Shown: in pieces, positions 17,197-26,467 of the stretch
Numbering within the stretch: position 1 is the first letter of the stretch
Layout of the letters: each line of letters starts with the position of its first letter
NCBI RefSeq assembly: GCF_001420695.1
Contig: NZ_LJJB01000007.1
Coordinates: forward strand, 124,001 to 188,000
From: Brevibacillus choshinensis
GTDB taxonomy: Bacteria > Bacillota > Bacilli > Brevibacillales > Brevibacillaceae
Reading direction: 5' to 3'
Length of the DNA: 64,000 bases
Program-made: the position numbers and the translations under genes
The notes under the pieces: generated by a model
Seen by the model: only the letters and a program-made list of their open reading frames with translations
Told to the model about the DNA's origin: nothing
Database searches by the model: none

Positions 17197-17856
17197 ATGA
17201 AGCGAAAACTGGTATTGTATGTCATTTTGCTCCTGCTCGTGGTGGGTGGTGGAGGCATTGGTTACTACTACTGGTATCAAGGTGCACACTTTATCACCAC
17301 ACAAGACGCACGGATTACCGGAGATATTTATCGAGTCATGCCCAAAATGACAGGCAAATTGACCGGACTCGCTGTAAAAGAAGGCGATGCGGTAGTAGCC
17401 GATCAAATCGTTGGACAACAAGATACATCGAACATTGCAGGAAACCTGCTTGAAAACAGCGTGTTGCGTGCGCCAATTACAGGTACAGTCATTAAGACCC
17501 AAGCAAAAGAGGGAGAGGTTGTTTCCGCAGGGACTTCCGTTGCTCTCGTGATTGATGAAAATAAGCTTTACATCTCCGCAAACCTGGAAGAAACGGAGAT
17601 CCAACGTTTGAAATTGGGCCAAAAGGTTGACTTTACTGTCGATGCATTCCCAGGAAAACAACTGAGTGGACATCTGATGGAGATTGGGAAAGCGACAAAT
17701 TCCACTTTCTCATTACTGCCATCCACAAACACAACAGGGAACTTTACAAAAGTAACCCAACGGATCCCAATTAAGATCGCCATTGAGGATACCGCTGGTC
17801 TGCATCTGGCCGCTGGTTTGAACGTTGAGATCAAAGTGCACGTGAAGGAGATGTAA
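17197..17856 (+). CDS. HlyD/EmrA-type membrane fusion subunit lacking the coiled-coil hairpin
   Basis: 219 residues: one N-terminal membrane anchor (about 5-25), then a biotinyl-lipoyl-like beta domain with DARITGDIYRVMPKMTGKLT and the second lipoyl half APITGTVIKTQAKEGEVVSA, then a beta-barrel. EmrA-type adaptors normally carry a long helical hairpin between the lipoyl halves; here the halves are separated by only about 30 residues. It should link the MFS exporter of the operon to the cell-wall side. Its stop shares a base with the next start. Confidence 0.85.
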   Translation: MKRKLVLYVILLLLVVGGGGIGYYYWYQGAHFITTQDARITGDIYRVMPKMTGKLTGLAVKEGDAVVADQIVGQQDTSNIAGNLLENSVLRAPITGTVIKTQAKEGEVVSAGTSVALVIDENKLYISANLEETEIQRLKLGQKVDFTVDAFPGKQLSGHLMEIGKATNSTFSLLPSTNTTGNFTKVTQRIPIKIAIEDTAGLHLAAGLNVEIKVHVKEM

Positions 17857-19085
17857 TGAAAATGAAAAACAAGCATTGGAAAACAATCGGCGCCGTGCTG
17901 ACAGCCGTTTCTCTTATAACAGCTGGCTGTAGTGACTCGTCAACCGCTACGACGGATGAAAGCATGCCGGTGGTGAAAACCTGGAAGGTGGCTTCATCCC
18001 AATCAGGTGTCATTGCCAGCGGTAAAATCGCTGCCTCCGAAGAAATCCAGGTCGTATCCAAAGTTTCCGGTAAAGCAGCTACAGTTACTGTGAACGAGGG
18101 CTCCGTGGTAAAACAAGGTCAAGTGCTCGTGACTTTGGAAGCAGCAGACTATCAACAACAAATTGCACAAGCACAAGCGGCTATTGCAGGTGCTCAAGCA
18201 AAACTCAGAGACACCAAAGCAGGTGCCCGCAATGAGCAGTTACAGCAGCTCGCAAGTACCGTTGAGCAAGCAAAAGCAAGCTTAAAGGTAGCTGAGAGCA
18301 ACTACAACCGGATGAAAGCGCTGTTTGACTCCGGTGCATTGTCCGCAGCAGAATTGGAGAAAAATACGCTGGATTTGGAAAAAGCCCGCACAGGACTTGA
18401 CCAAGTGCAAGCTCAGTACGATCTGGCAAAAGCAGGTCCTACTTCTGACACCGTAGCAGCGCTGCAGGCAGAAGTGAGCCGCCTGAACTCCAGCCTGGAG
18501 CTGGCTAAAAGCAGCTACGACAACACCATCGTTCGTGCCCCAATCTCGGGTATCGTAGCAAAACGCAACCTGGATCCGGGCGAAATGGCAGGAGCTGGAT
18601 CCCCGCTGCTCGTATTGGTGAAAATGGATGAGGTTAAGGTAGAAGCAAGCGTTCCTCAAGAACAAATTAACAACGTCAAAGTTGGATCTTCTGTTGATGT
18701 GAAAGTAAGCAGCCTGGGCGGCAAAGTATTGAAAGGAAACGTGGAATTCGTTTCTCCGATCTCCGATGCCAACAGCAGCTCTTTCCCAGTTAAGATACGC
18801 GTGCCAAATCAGGACGGAACGTTGCGTGCAGGTATGGTAGCCGAAGTGATGCTGCAAGGTCAGGTTGAACAAGGAACAAAAGTACCAACCGCAGCTGTTT
18901 TGGAAAAAGACGGAAAACAATACATTTACACCGTTGATAAAGATGTTGTCCATCAAGTAGAAGTAACAGTGAGCAATGCAAGCGGTGACTGGACTACGGT
19001 TACGGCAGGCGTAAATGACAACGATCAAGTAGTGCTGAACCCGACCGACAAATTGGCTGAGGGCACTAAGGTGATCGCAAACTAA
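17856..19085 (+). CDS. Lipoprotein efflux adaptor (HlyD/RND membrane-fusion type)
   Basis: 409 residues. A lipoprotein signal ends in ITAGCSDS (lipobox Cys near residue 26). Then come a lipoyl half (about 65-92), a helical hairpin (about 93-205, rich in Ala/Gln/Lys heptads), the second lipoyl half (VRAPISGIVAKRNLDPGEM), a beta-barrel and a membrane-proximal domain. ATG overlaps the TAA of the preceding gene. With the MFS protein downstream it forms an export system; the presence of a second adaptor in one operon is uncommon. Confidence 0.88.
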   Translation: MKMKNKHWKTIGAVLTAVSLITAGCSDSSTATTDESMPVVKTWKVASSQSGVIASGKIAASEEIQVVSKVSGKAATVTVNEGSVVKQGQVLVTLEAADYQQQIAQAQAAIAGAQAKLRDTKAGARNEQLQQLASTVEQAKASLKVAESNYNRMKALFDSGALSAAELEKNTLDLEKARTGLDQVQAQYDLAKAGPTSDTVAALQAEVSRLNSSLELAKSSYDNTIVRAPISGIVAKRNLDPGEMAGAGSPLLVLVKMDEVKVEASVPQEQINNVKVGSSVDVKVSSLGGKVLKGNVEFVSPISDANSSSFPVKIRVPNQDGTLRAGMVAEVMLQGQVEQGTKVPTAAVLEKDGKQYIYTVDKDVVHQVEVTVSNASGDWTTVTAGVNDNDQVVLNPTDKLAEGTKVIAN

Positions 19086-19098
19086 CGGGGGTGAGGAC

Positions 19099-20673
19099 AT
19101 GGCGGAAGCGGTGGCACAGCGGGAGGAAAAAGGCGGAAGCGGCGGAATGTGGTTTTCCCTTCTCGCTATCCTCTCCGGAACCTTCGTAGCGATCCTGAAC
19201 AACAGCTTGATCAACGTTGCACTCCCTGCCATGGTGAACATCTTTGGTTCAACTACAGACACCATGCAGTGGGTACTGACGGGATACATGCTGGCAAATG
19301 CGGTCATGATCCCGATGAGTGGTTCTTTGTCAGCCAAGTTCGGAGCAAAAAAAGTTTTCGTGATTTCACTTTCGTCCTTTACGATTGCATCCGTGCTTTG
19401 TGCTCTGGCGTGGAGCGACACAACGTTGATTGCGTTCCGCGTCGTGCAGGGCTTAAGCGGCGGCATGATCATGCCGATCGGTATGTCGATGATCTACATG
19501 ATCGTGCCTCGCGAAAAGATCGGGATGGCATTAGGGATCTTCGGGATTGCCTCGATGACAGCGCCTGCTCTCGGGCCGACGCTGGGGGGCTATTTGATCG
19601 AGTTTTTGAGCTGGCAGTTTCTGTTTTTGGTAGGTGTACCCTTTGGGATTTTCGCAGTCATCATGAGTATGGTGTTGCTAAAGGAAACCCCGAAAAAGCC
19701 CGACCTCAAATTTGACTTTCTAGGTGCTTTTCTCGCGATAGTCGGATTTGGTTGCCTCTTGCTCGCCTTTAGTAAAGGGCAGGCAGAGGGATGGACGTCG
19801 TTCTTCATTGTCGGCTTGTTTTTTATCGCCATCATGAGTCTCATCCTGTTTGTCTGGGTGGAGCTCGGCAAGGATCAGCCACTGCTTGACTTACGCCTGC
19901 TCAAGATTCCGGTATTCTCTATCAGTATCTTGACATCCGGTTTTGTCATGATGGGGATGATGGGCGGGATCTTCCTGATGCCGATCTTCCTGCAAAACAT
20001 TCAAGGGCTGACCGCGATGGAGTCGGGGCTCTTATTGATGCCACAATCGATCGCCATGGCCGTAATGATGCCGATCAGCGGGAAGTTGATGGATAGATAC
20101 GGTGTAGGTCCGATTGGTCTCATCGGTTTGACGATTATGAGCGTGACTACCTTTGAATTGCATAATCTTGCTTCGGATAGTATGCATTCGTGGATGAATA
20201 TGATTCTAACCATTCGCGGTCTCGGGATCGGATTATGTATGATGACATTATCAACCGTTGGGATGAACGCTGTACCACGAACAAGTGTAGGGGATGCGTC
20301 TCCACTCTCCAACGTGTTGCGGCAAGTATTGAGTTCGTTTGCGATCGCGATTCTGACTGTGATCATGCAATCGCGCCAAACGTTCCATATGGCAGTCATT
20401 ACTGACAACATGAATACGGATGTGGCGACGCAATTACTTGCAGGCCTGTCAGGACTGTATACGCAGGTTGGGGTAGATGCAGCCAGCGCAACAGGGGGAG
20501 CGAGCACGATCCTGTATGGGATATTGGCAAAAGAGGCAATGGTCGAAGGGATCGGGGATACATTCCTAGTCTCGGCCATCCCGATTGTCTTATCCATTCC
20601 TCTCCTGTATTTCCTGCACAAAAAGCCGAAAAAAGGACCCGAACAACCAAAAGAACAAAAACCAGCTGCCTAA
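19099..20673 (+). CDS. DHA2 family MFS multidrug efflux permease (EmrB type)
   Basis: 524 residues with about 14 membrane segments, the size and topology of DHA2 drug/proton antiporters. The first helix region shows LNNSLINVALPAMVNIFG and the motif C-like GPTLGGYL follows in helix 5. ATG follows GGGGGTGAGG, 13 nt after the adaptor. The efflux substrate is not predictable. The last gene of the MarR operon, closed by a strong terminator. Confidence 0.92.
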   Translation: MAEAVAQREEKGGSGGMWFSLLAILSGTFVAILNNSLINVALPAMVNIFGSTTDTMQWVLTGYMLANAVMIPMSGSLSAKFGAKKVFVISLSSFTIASVLCALAWSDTTLIAFRVVQGLSGGMIMPIGMSMIYMIVPREKIGMALGIFGIASMTAPALGPTLGGYLIEFLSWQFLFLVGVPFGIFAVIMSMVLLKETPKKPDLKFDFLGAFLAIVGFGCLLLAFSKGQAEGWTSFFIVGLFFIAIMSLILFVWVELGKDQPLLDLRLLKIPVFSISILTSGFVMMGMMGGIFLMPIFLQNIQGLTAMESGLLLMPQSIAMAVMMPISGKLMDRYGVGPIGLIGLTIMSVTTFELHNLASDSMHSWMNMILTIRGLGIGLCMMTLSTVGMNAVPRTSVGDASPLSNVLRQVLSSFAIAILTVIMQSRQTFHMAVITDNMNTDVATQLLAGLSGLYTQVGVDAASATGGASTILYGILAKEAMVEGIGDTFLVSAIPIVLSIPLLYFLHKKPKKGPEQPKEQKPAA

Positions 20674-20690
20674 TCTTGGCGCTGTCGAAG

Positions 20691-20727
20691 CCAACCTGTT
20701 GAGGAGTCTCAGCAGGTTGGTTTTTTT
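20691..20727 (+). terminator. Terminator of the efflux operon
   Basis: CCAACCTGTTGAG (20691-20703) pairs with CTCAGCAGGTTGG (20708-20720), one G-U, then seven T. Confidence 0.92.
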
Positions 20728-20729
20728 AT

Positions 20730-20878
20730 AATATCGGAGTATAAATTTTGAGGGATTACGAGCTCTTTATTTATCAAGGTTAGACTGTCCGCTCCGCTAC
20801 GATTCACGGGGAAGTGGTAAAGTAGTAGTCACTTCGCAGGGAGCACAGAGGTACCGCTTCAAGATGGTGATAAATAAA
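20730..20878 (+). repeat. Family B repeat core with its own inverted ends
   Basis: TAATATCGGAG-TATAAATTT opens right after the terminator. The core, bounded by TTTATTTATCA (20766-20776) and TGATAAATAAA (20868-20878), shares about 80 nt with 28716-28800. It contains hairpin GAAGTG...CACTTC, which in the other copy has changed to the matching pair C-G. Confidence 0.7.
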
Positions 20879-20921
20879 AACGGCCCTCCGCATGTCCGAG
20901 AAGGACAATAACGGAGGGCTG
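20876..20921 (-). terminator. Terminator of the EamA/small ORF transcript
   Basis: On the - strand, GCCCTCCG (20912-20919) pairs with CGGAGGGC (20883-20890), with an inner GTCC/GGAC stem, followed by a T run (A run at 20876-20880 on the + strand). Confidence 0.85.
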
Positions 20922-20935
20922 TATTGCAGCATGAT

Positions 20936-21079
20936 TTAAGGCGAAATAACTTTGGCTATCCAATAGATGATACGGCCTACGATGTAGCCGAGCAAGATCG
21001 TCCATCCAATTTTTGACCAGACACTGAGACCCTTTACGTATTCACGCAAGCTTTTCCGGGGCTGCTGATTGTTGTTCAA
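20936..21079 (-). CDS. 47-residue membrane miniprotein overlapping the EamA 3' end
   Basis: TTG start at 21079 with AAAGGAG 9 nt upstream, inside the last codons of the EamA gene in another frame. It encodes a basic N terminus (NNNQQPRKSLREY) and one hydrophobic helix (about 23-45, with WTILLGYIVGRIIYW). A perfect terminator follows 15 nt past the stop, so the transcript includes it. The overlap implies translational coupling. I do not recognise a family. Alternative: chance ORF in a 3' UTR, but the ribosome site and amphipathic ending argue against that. Confidence 0.6.
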   Translation of the reverse strand: MNNNQQPRKSLREYVKGLSVWSKIGWTILLGYIVGRIIYWIAKVISP

Positions 21080-21989
21080 CGGTTGTCACTCCTTTGGCGG
21101 CTTGATTGAAACGAATAAACAGGTAGATTCCAGCGAGAATAATGAGACCGCCAATCCATTGTGGCAACGTTACTACTTCACCGAGAATAAAGTACGCTAA
21201 TATCGCAGTGCCAATGGGCTCTCCGAGGATACCCATAGAGATTGTCGTCGTATTGATCCACTTGATGATCCAGTTGAAGAGGGAGTGGCCGAGCAACGTC
21301 GGGAACAGAGCAAGACAGAAGAACCATCCCCAGTCCGCAGCAGGATACCCTACCAGCGAATAGCCCAGCACCAGATCGTATCCGATGAGAACGACGCTTG
21401 TCGCCGAGTACACGACCAAGGTGTAGGCAAAAGAAGACATGTGCTGCCGGACGTATTGTCCCACCAACCAGTAACCCGTCACGGTAACAGCGCCGAGAAG
21501 AGCGAGGAAGTCCCCCCACAATGCCATACCGCCTACGCGGAAATCACCCCAGCCAATGACGAAGCTACCCACAATCGCAAGCAATCCACCTGTCAGTGCG
21601 AGCAGACGTACACGTTCCCCGAAAAAGAAGTAACCTCCAATGAAGGCGAACAAGGGCTGTAGGGTAACCAGAACAGTCGAGCTTGCCACAGACGTGTAGT
21701 TCAAAGACTCAAACCAGAGTAGAAAGTGGCTGGCTAAAAAGACACCGGACAAGATACAGAGCAGCCATACTTTCTTGGTCAGCTTGCCGATTTCTGCCAG
21801 GGCGCCTCGGTTCCACGCCAAGAGCGGAAGAGTCAGGATGACCGAGAACACGAGTCGGTAAGTCGCGATGATCGGGGCGGGAGCATCGGACAGTTTTACA
21901 AAAATTGCCGAGGTCGATACCGCGATAACCCCCAGAAACAATGCTAAATAAGGGGGGAATAACGGTTTTTCCAATGATGAGTTTTCCAT
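21042..21989 (-). CDS. EamA/DMT superfamily transporter
   Basis: 315 residues with ten predicted helices arranged as two EamA repeats (about 10-145 and 155-295). The second repeat carries the typical EPIGTAILAYFILGE motif, matching the first repeat's LQPLFAFIGGYFFFGE. A drug/metabolite transporter exporting small metabolites such as amino acids; substrate not predictable. Its last 13 codons overlap the start of the miniprotein. Confidence 0.9.
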   Translation of the reverse strand: MENSSLEKPLFPPYLALFLGVIAVSTSAIFVKLSDAPAPIIATYRLVFSVILTLPLLAWNRGALAEIGKLTKKVWLLCILSGVFLASHFLLWFESLNYTSVASSTVLVTLQPLFAFIGGYFFFGERVRLLALTGGLLAIVGSFVIGWGDFRVGGMALWGDFLALLGAVTVTGYWLVGQYVRQHMSSFAYTLVVYSATSVVLIGYDLVLGYSLVGYPAADWGWFFCLALFPTLLGHSLFNWIIKWINTTTISMGILGEPIGTAILAYFILGEVVTLPQWIGGLIILAGIYLFIRFNQAAKGVTTVEQQSAAPEKLA

Positions 21990-22115
21990 GTGTGCACCTT
22001 CTTATATGGGGGGAGTCACGATGTTCTCTATTGTAACGTCAGGTTGAAAAATTCACAATGTTATGCTTACCCAGTTGGCTGAAAGGTTTACTTTCAATCT
22101 GGAAATCATACAAGC

Positions 22116-22847
22116 ATGAAAAACCGCATCCTTTTATTCGCTGCCCTGATTGTGTTGACTGTCTGTTTTCCCGCTCACAGCATGGCGATCCCGTTTACCC
22201 CGATCAACATGCTCATCGATGTAGGACATGGAGGTGTCGATTCAGGCACGTCATTCGGCAATTTGTATGAAAAAGACATCAATCTGCAGATTGCCAAACG
22301 TCTCTACCAGCAGCTGAGTGAAGCAGGCTACCGCGTAGCTCTCAACCGTCAAGAAGACATCGCGTTGAGTGATGAGAATCGCTGGCTGAATTCGCGTTCC
22401 CGCCACATTCGTGACCTCGCACAGCGCAGAAATCTGGCAAAGGAGCTCGCTCCCCAAATGATGCTCAGCTTGCATGTGAACTGGTCTAAAGACAAGCGAC
22501 GAAACGGTCCTGTTGTCTTATATCAAAGCAATGAGCAGAGCTATATGCTTGCGCAGCTGGTACAAGACTCCCTCAATCGACTGGCAGGAACTCACGACAA
22601 GCCAGTAAAGGGAGGGACGTACTACGTGCTGAAGCACAGCTACTGTCCGACCGTCATCGTGGAGATGGGGTTCATCAGTAACGCCGGAGACCGTCACATG
22701 CTGACAAATCCTGAGGGACAAGAAAAAATCGCTCAGGCCATCAAGACAGCCGTGAGCGAATATGCGACTCTTACTGGTAACCTGAAGATGGAGGCGAAGA
22801 CAGAAGAAAGCTTATGGAAGATGCTAGTGGAGCGACTGGTGAACTAA
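22116..22847 (+). CDS. N-acetylmuramoyl-L-alanine amidase (Amidase_3, CwlD-like)
   Basis: 243 residues with a signal peptide (about 1-24, cleavage near AHSMA). It cleaves the bond between N-acetylmuramic acid and the stem peptide in the cell wall. Zn ligands are visible: His in DVGHGG, Glu in YEKDINL and His in SLHVNW; the catalytic Glu is in VIVEMGFISN. Length and lack of wall-binding repeats resemble CwlD, which makes muramic lactam in spore cortex; pairing with a deacetylase-fold gene next door fits but does not prove it. The ribosome site is weak. The 3' end overlaps the convergent gene by 24 nt. Confidence 0.88.
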   Translation: MKNRILLFAALIVLTVCFPAHSMAIPFTPINMLIDVGHGGVDSGTSFGNLYEKDINLQIAKRLYQQLSEAGYRVALNRQEDIALSDENRWLNSRSRHIRDLAQRRNLAKELAPQMMLSLHVNWSKDKRRNGPVVLYQSNEQSYMLAQLVQDSLNRLAGTHDKPVKGGTYYVLKHSYCPTVIVEMGFISNAGDRHMLTNPEGQEKIAQAIKTAVSEYATLTGNLKMEAKTEESLWKMLVERLVN

Positions 22848-23636
22848 TTGGGAAACGGTGACAAACTCGGCCTCCTTCTGTAATCGCGGGATGTACTGGC
22901 GCAGAATGGAGGCTGTTTTCTTGCCTGGAGGCCCGACGTGCCCAATCGAGATACATTGAGGGTGAGTCCGTATGTGTTTGTGGATTCTCTCCATTTGTTG
23001 GGTAATGTGTGGAATGGAATAGACATCATCCAGGAAAATTTGGTTCTCTGCGTGCGGGACACCCATCTCTTCTGCGAGCTTGATTGCGACGCTCTTATCT
23101 GTGGTTTTACTGTCCAGGTAGATGAGACCTCGTTCCTTGACGACTCCCATGATGATTCGCATGATGTGTTCATTTGCCGTGATTTTTGAGCCCATATGGT
23201 TATTCATACCGACGGCATGTGGGACATCATTGATTGCCTTTTGCACACGCTGCTTAATTTCCTCATCAGAGAGATCCGTGGTGATGGCGCCGGGGCCCAA
23301 CCACGACTTTTTGCCTTTATTAGGCTCCATCGGCATATGGACGAAGACAGCATGTCCTTTTTGATGGGCGAGCTCGGCATCCTTCTTGGTACTGGGCATG
23401 AAGGGCATGACAGCTACGGTCAACGGAACAGGGAGCGCCATCATCTCCTCCGTTCCGGCCATGTTATTCCCGAAATCGTCAATGACAAAGGCAATCACCT
23501 TTTTGTTTGGATTCGACTCTGGGATCGGAGAGATCGGGGAAGGGGGAGCAGTGGCAAAGGCAAACGTGTTTGTACATAAAAAGAGAATGGCCACAGCGGA
23601 GAGAGGAATGTACTTTATCCTTGTCGTCCAATACAT
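22824..23636 (-). CDS. Divergent polysaccharide deacetylase (YibQ/DUF610 family), secreted
   Basis: 270 residues with a signal peptide (about 1-29, ending TFAFATA) and a Pro/Ser-rich linker. The domain starts KVIAFVIDDFGNN and contains VHMPMEP and GMNNHMGSKIT, the divergent deacetylase metal-site motifs. Family members act on wall or periplasmic polysaccharides; activity is mostly uncharacterised. Convergent with the amidase and overlapping it by 24 nt, so the two genes cannot have separate terminators between them. Confidence 0.85.
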   Translation of the reverse strand: MYWTTRIKYIPLSAVAILFLCTNTFAFATAPPSPISPIPESNPNKKVIAFVIDDFGNNMAGTEEMMALPVPLTVAVMPFMPSTKKDAELAHQKGHAVFVHMPMEPNKGKKSWLGPGAITTDLSDEEIKQRVQKAINDVPHAVGMNNHMGSKITANEHIMRIIMGVVKERGLIYLDSKTTDKSVAIKLAEEMGVPHAENQIFLDDVYSIPHITQQMERIHKHIRTHPQCISIGHVGPPGKKTASILRQYIPRLQKEAEFVTVSQLVHQSLH

Positions 23637-23777
23637 GGAATCGCCTTCCTTTTTGATTTTTTCTTAGTCTGTTCTAGCGTTTGTTACTTTACCCAACGAT
23701 ATCCACAGACTGGCTTCAATGACCCCACTATGTTACGATTAAAGATAGTAGTTTTGTAACGAGAGGGGTCGGATTGC

Positions 23778-26423
23778 TTGAGCCATTTTGTGTTGATTGA
23801 CGGAAATAGTATCGCCAATCGTGCGTTTTATGCGTTGCCGCTCCTGTCCACGTCGGCAGGCTTGCATACCAATGCGGTGTTGGGATTCACGACCATGCTG
23901 TTAAAGGTATTGGAGGAAATGAAGCCTACGCATATCATGGTTGCGTTTGATGCGGGCAAAGTGGTGTTCCGCCATAGTGAATATGCCGATTATAAAGGAG
24001 GGCGTGCAAAAACGCCGCCAGAGTTATCCGAGCAGTTTCCGCTGATTCGCGAGCTGTTGGATGCTTTCTCCATCAAACGCTTTGAGCTGGAGGGCTATGA
24101 GGCAGATGATATCATCGGTACCTTGACCAAAACGGCAGATGAGCAGGACTGGAAAACGACCGTGATTACGGGTGACAAGGATATGCTTCAGCTCGTATCG
24201 GAGCATGTTTCGGTGGCATTGACACGCAAGGGTGTCAGTGAAATTGAGTTGTACACTCCGCAGGAAATTCAGGAAAAGTACGGTCTGAAGCCGTTGCAGA
24301 TCATCGACCTCAAAGGGTTAATGGGTGATACGTCCGACAATATTCCGGGTGTTCCAGGTGTCGGTGAAAAAACGGCCCTGAAGCTATTGCACGAGTACGG
24401 TTCAGTCGAAGAAGTACTCGAAAATATCGATCGCGTATCCGGAAAAAAACTGCAGGAAAATCTCCGCGAAAACGTGGACAAGGCCAAGATGAGTAAAGAA
24501 CTGGCGACGATTTTGCGAGAGGCGCCTGTCGAGCTGGATGTGCAAGAGACCGGATATACCAGTTATGACGGCGTGACCTTGAGTGAGTTCTTTAAAAGGA
24601 TGGAGTTCAAGTCGCTTCTGTCAAAAATTAAGGTAGAGGCACCGGACGACGGACAAGCTGCTAATGCTGCCCCTTTCCAATATGAAGTGATTTCTGCGGA
24701 AAATGCGGAGAAATACGCAGACAAGCTGACATCACCCATGGCTGTTTACGTGGAGATGGATGGAGACAACTACCACCATTCACCGATCGTTGGTTTCGGA
24801 TTGTCAGCGGACGATGTGAATTTGTTTGTCCCATGGGATGTGGCGAAGGAATGGAAGGCATTTAGTCAGTGGCTGGCAGACGGCTCCCAGGAAAAATGGA
24901 CGTTCGATGGCAAGCGTGACACGGTTGGACTCGCGTGGCATGAGCTGGACATCAAAGGAATCAACTTTGATGTTTACCTGGCGTCCTATTTGCTGAATGC
25001 GACAGAAAGCAATCCCACGCTGGACTCTATTGCTTCCCAGTACGCTCAGGTACGCGTGCGCTCGGATGAAGAGGTGTACGGAAAAGGGGCAAAGAGGCTC
25101 TTGCCAGAGATGGATGTACTCAGTGAGCATGCGGCACACAAAGCCGCTGCGATCTGGCAAAGCGTACCGGTATTGCGTGAGCAGCTGACTGAAAACCAGA
25201 TGAACGAGCTTTTGAACGATCTCGAAGCACCCCTCAGTATGGTCCTCGCTCTCATGGAGAAGCAGGGCATCAAGGTAAATCGTGATCGTCTCACCCAAAT
25301 GGGAGTCGAGCTGGATGCCAAGCTGGAGGAGCTAACCAAGCAGATTTACGAGCTGGCTGGCACGACCTTTAATATCAATTCGCCGAAACAACTGGGCGAA
25401 ATTCTGTTTGATGTGCTCGATCTGCCCGTATTGAAAAAAACCAAGACCGGACCTTCTACCAGTGCCGATGTCTTGGAAAAGCTGGCACCGTATCATCCAA
25501 TTATTGATGCGATTCTCATCTTCCGCCAGCTGGGCAAGCTGCGGTCCACCTATATCGAAGGGCTGACCAAGGAAATTCACAGCCAGTCGAGCAAGGTGCA
25601 CACGCTGTACAACCAGGCAACGACGGCGACAGGACGACTGTCCAGCACGGAGCCCAATCTGCAAAATATCCCGATCCGAATGGAAGAGGGACGCAAGATT
25701 CGCGAAGCTTTCATCCCTTCCGAGGAAGGCTGGTACATGCTTGCGGCAGACTATTCCCAGATCGAGCTGCGGATCTTGGCGCACATATCAGGCGATGAAA
25801 ACTTGATCGATGCTTTCCGCAATGGCATGGACATTCACACGCGAACGGCGATGGACGTATTCGGTGTAAGCGAGGAACAGGTGACTTCCTTGATGCGTCG
25901 TCAGGCAAAGGCAGTCAACTTCGGGATCGTATACGGCATCAGTGACTACGGGTTGTCACAGAACTTAAATATTACCCGAAAAGAAGCGGGAGATTTTATC
26001 GAACGTTATTTCTCTGTCTTTGCAGGTGTCAAACAATGGATGGAGGATATCGTCAAGCAGGCCAAGCAGGACGGCTTTGTCACGACGCTCTTGCACCGTC
26101 GTCGCTATTTGCCTGACATCCGCAGCAGCAACTTCAATCTGCGTTCCTTTGCAGAGCGGACGGCGATGAATACACCGATCCAGGGGACTGCTGCTGACGT
26201 GATTAAGCTGGCGATGATCCGTATGCAGGAAGCGCTGCAAGAAAAGGGTCTCAAGAGCCGCATGCTGCTGCAGGTACACGATGAATTGGTCTTCGAGGTG
26301 CCGCAGGACGAGCTGGAAACGATGAAGAAACTGGTGCCTGAGGTCATGGAAAGCGCATTGGAGCTGCAAGTTCCACTCAAGGCAGATGTGAACTTTGGGC
26401 ACAGTTGGTACGATGCCAAGTAG
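23778..26423 (+). CDS. polA: DNA polymerase I
   Basis: 881 residues. TTG start with GAGAGGGG upstream. Order: 5'-3' exonuclease/flap domain (about 1-290), a 3'-5' exonuclease-like fold (about 305-470), and the polymerase domain (about 480-881) with motif A DYSQIELRILAH, motif B RRQAKAVNFGIVYG and motif C QVHDELVFE. In the proofreading region the DXE motif is replaced by VEMDGDN, so proofreading is probably lost, as in Bacillus stearothermophilus PolA. It processes Okazaki fragments and fills repair gaps. mutM follows 44 nt later. Confidence 0.97.
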   Translation: MSHFVLIDGNSIANRAFYALPLLSTSAGLHTNAVLGFTTMLLKVLEEMKPTHIMVAFDAGKVVFRHSEYADYKGGRAKTPPELSEQFPLIRELLDAFSIKRFELEGYEADDIIGTLTKTADEQDWKTTVITGDKDMLQLVSEHVSVALTRKGVSEIELYTPQEIQEKYGLKPLQIIDLKGLMGDTSDNIPGVPGVGEKTALKLLHEYGSVEEVLENIDRVSGKKLQENLRENVDKAKMSKELATILREAPVELDVQETGYTSYDGVTLSEFFKRMEFKSLLSKIKVEAPDDGQAANAAPFQYEVISAENAEKYADKLTSPMAVYVEMDGDNYHHSPIVGFGLSADDVNLFVPWDVAKEWKAFSQWLADGSQEKWTFDGKRDTVGLAWHELDIKGINFDVYLASYLLNATESNPTLDSIASQYAQVRVRSDEEVYGKGAKRLLPEMDVLSEHAAHKAAAIWQSVPVLREQLTENQMNELLNDLEAPLSMVLALMEKQGIKVNRDRLTQMGVELDAKLEELTKQIYELAGTTFNINSPKQLGEILFDVLDLPVLKKTKTGPSTSADVLEKLAPYHPIIDAILIFRQLGKLRSTYIEGLTKEIHSQSSKVHTLYNQATTATGRLSSTEPNLQNIPIRMEEGRKIREAFIPSEEGWYMLAADYSQIELRILAHISGDENLIDAFRNGMDIHTRTAMDVFGVSEEQVTSLMRRQAKAVNFGIVYGISDYGLSQNLNITRKEAGDFIERYFSVFAGVKQWMEDIVKQAKQDGFVTTLLHRRRYLPDIRSSNFNLRSFAERTAMNTPIQGTAADVIKLAMIRMQEALQEKGLKSRMLLQVHDELVFEVPQDELETMKKLVPEVMESALELQVPLKADVNFGHSWYDAK

Positions 26424-26467
26424 GCGATCCGAGAGCGTGAGAGATTGACAGCGAGAGGAGGAGGCAT

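Noticed and set aside
18282-19472. 396-codon open frame on the - strand opposite the efflux adaptor and MFS genes
   Set aside because: Shadow frame of the coding strand; no domain, signal or ribosome site.
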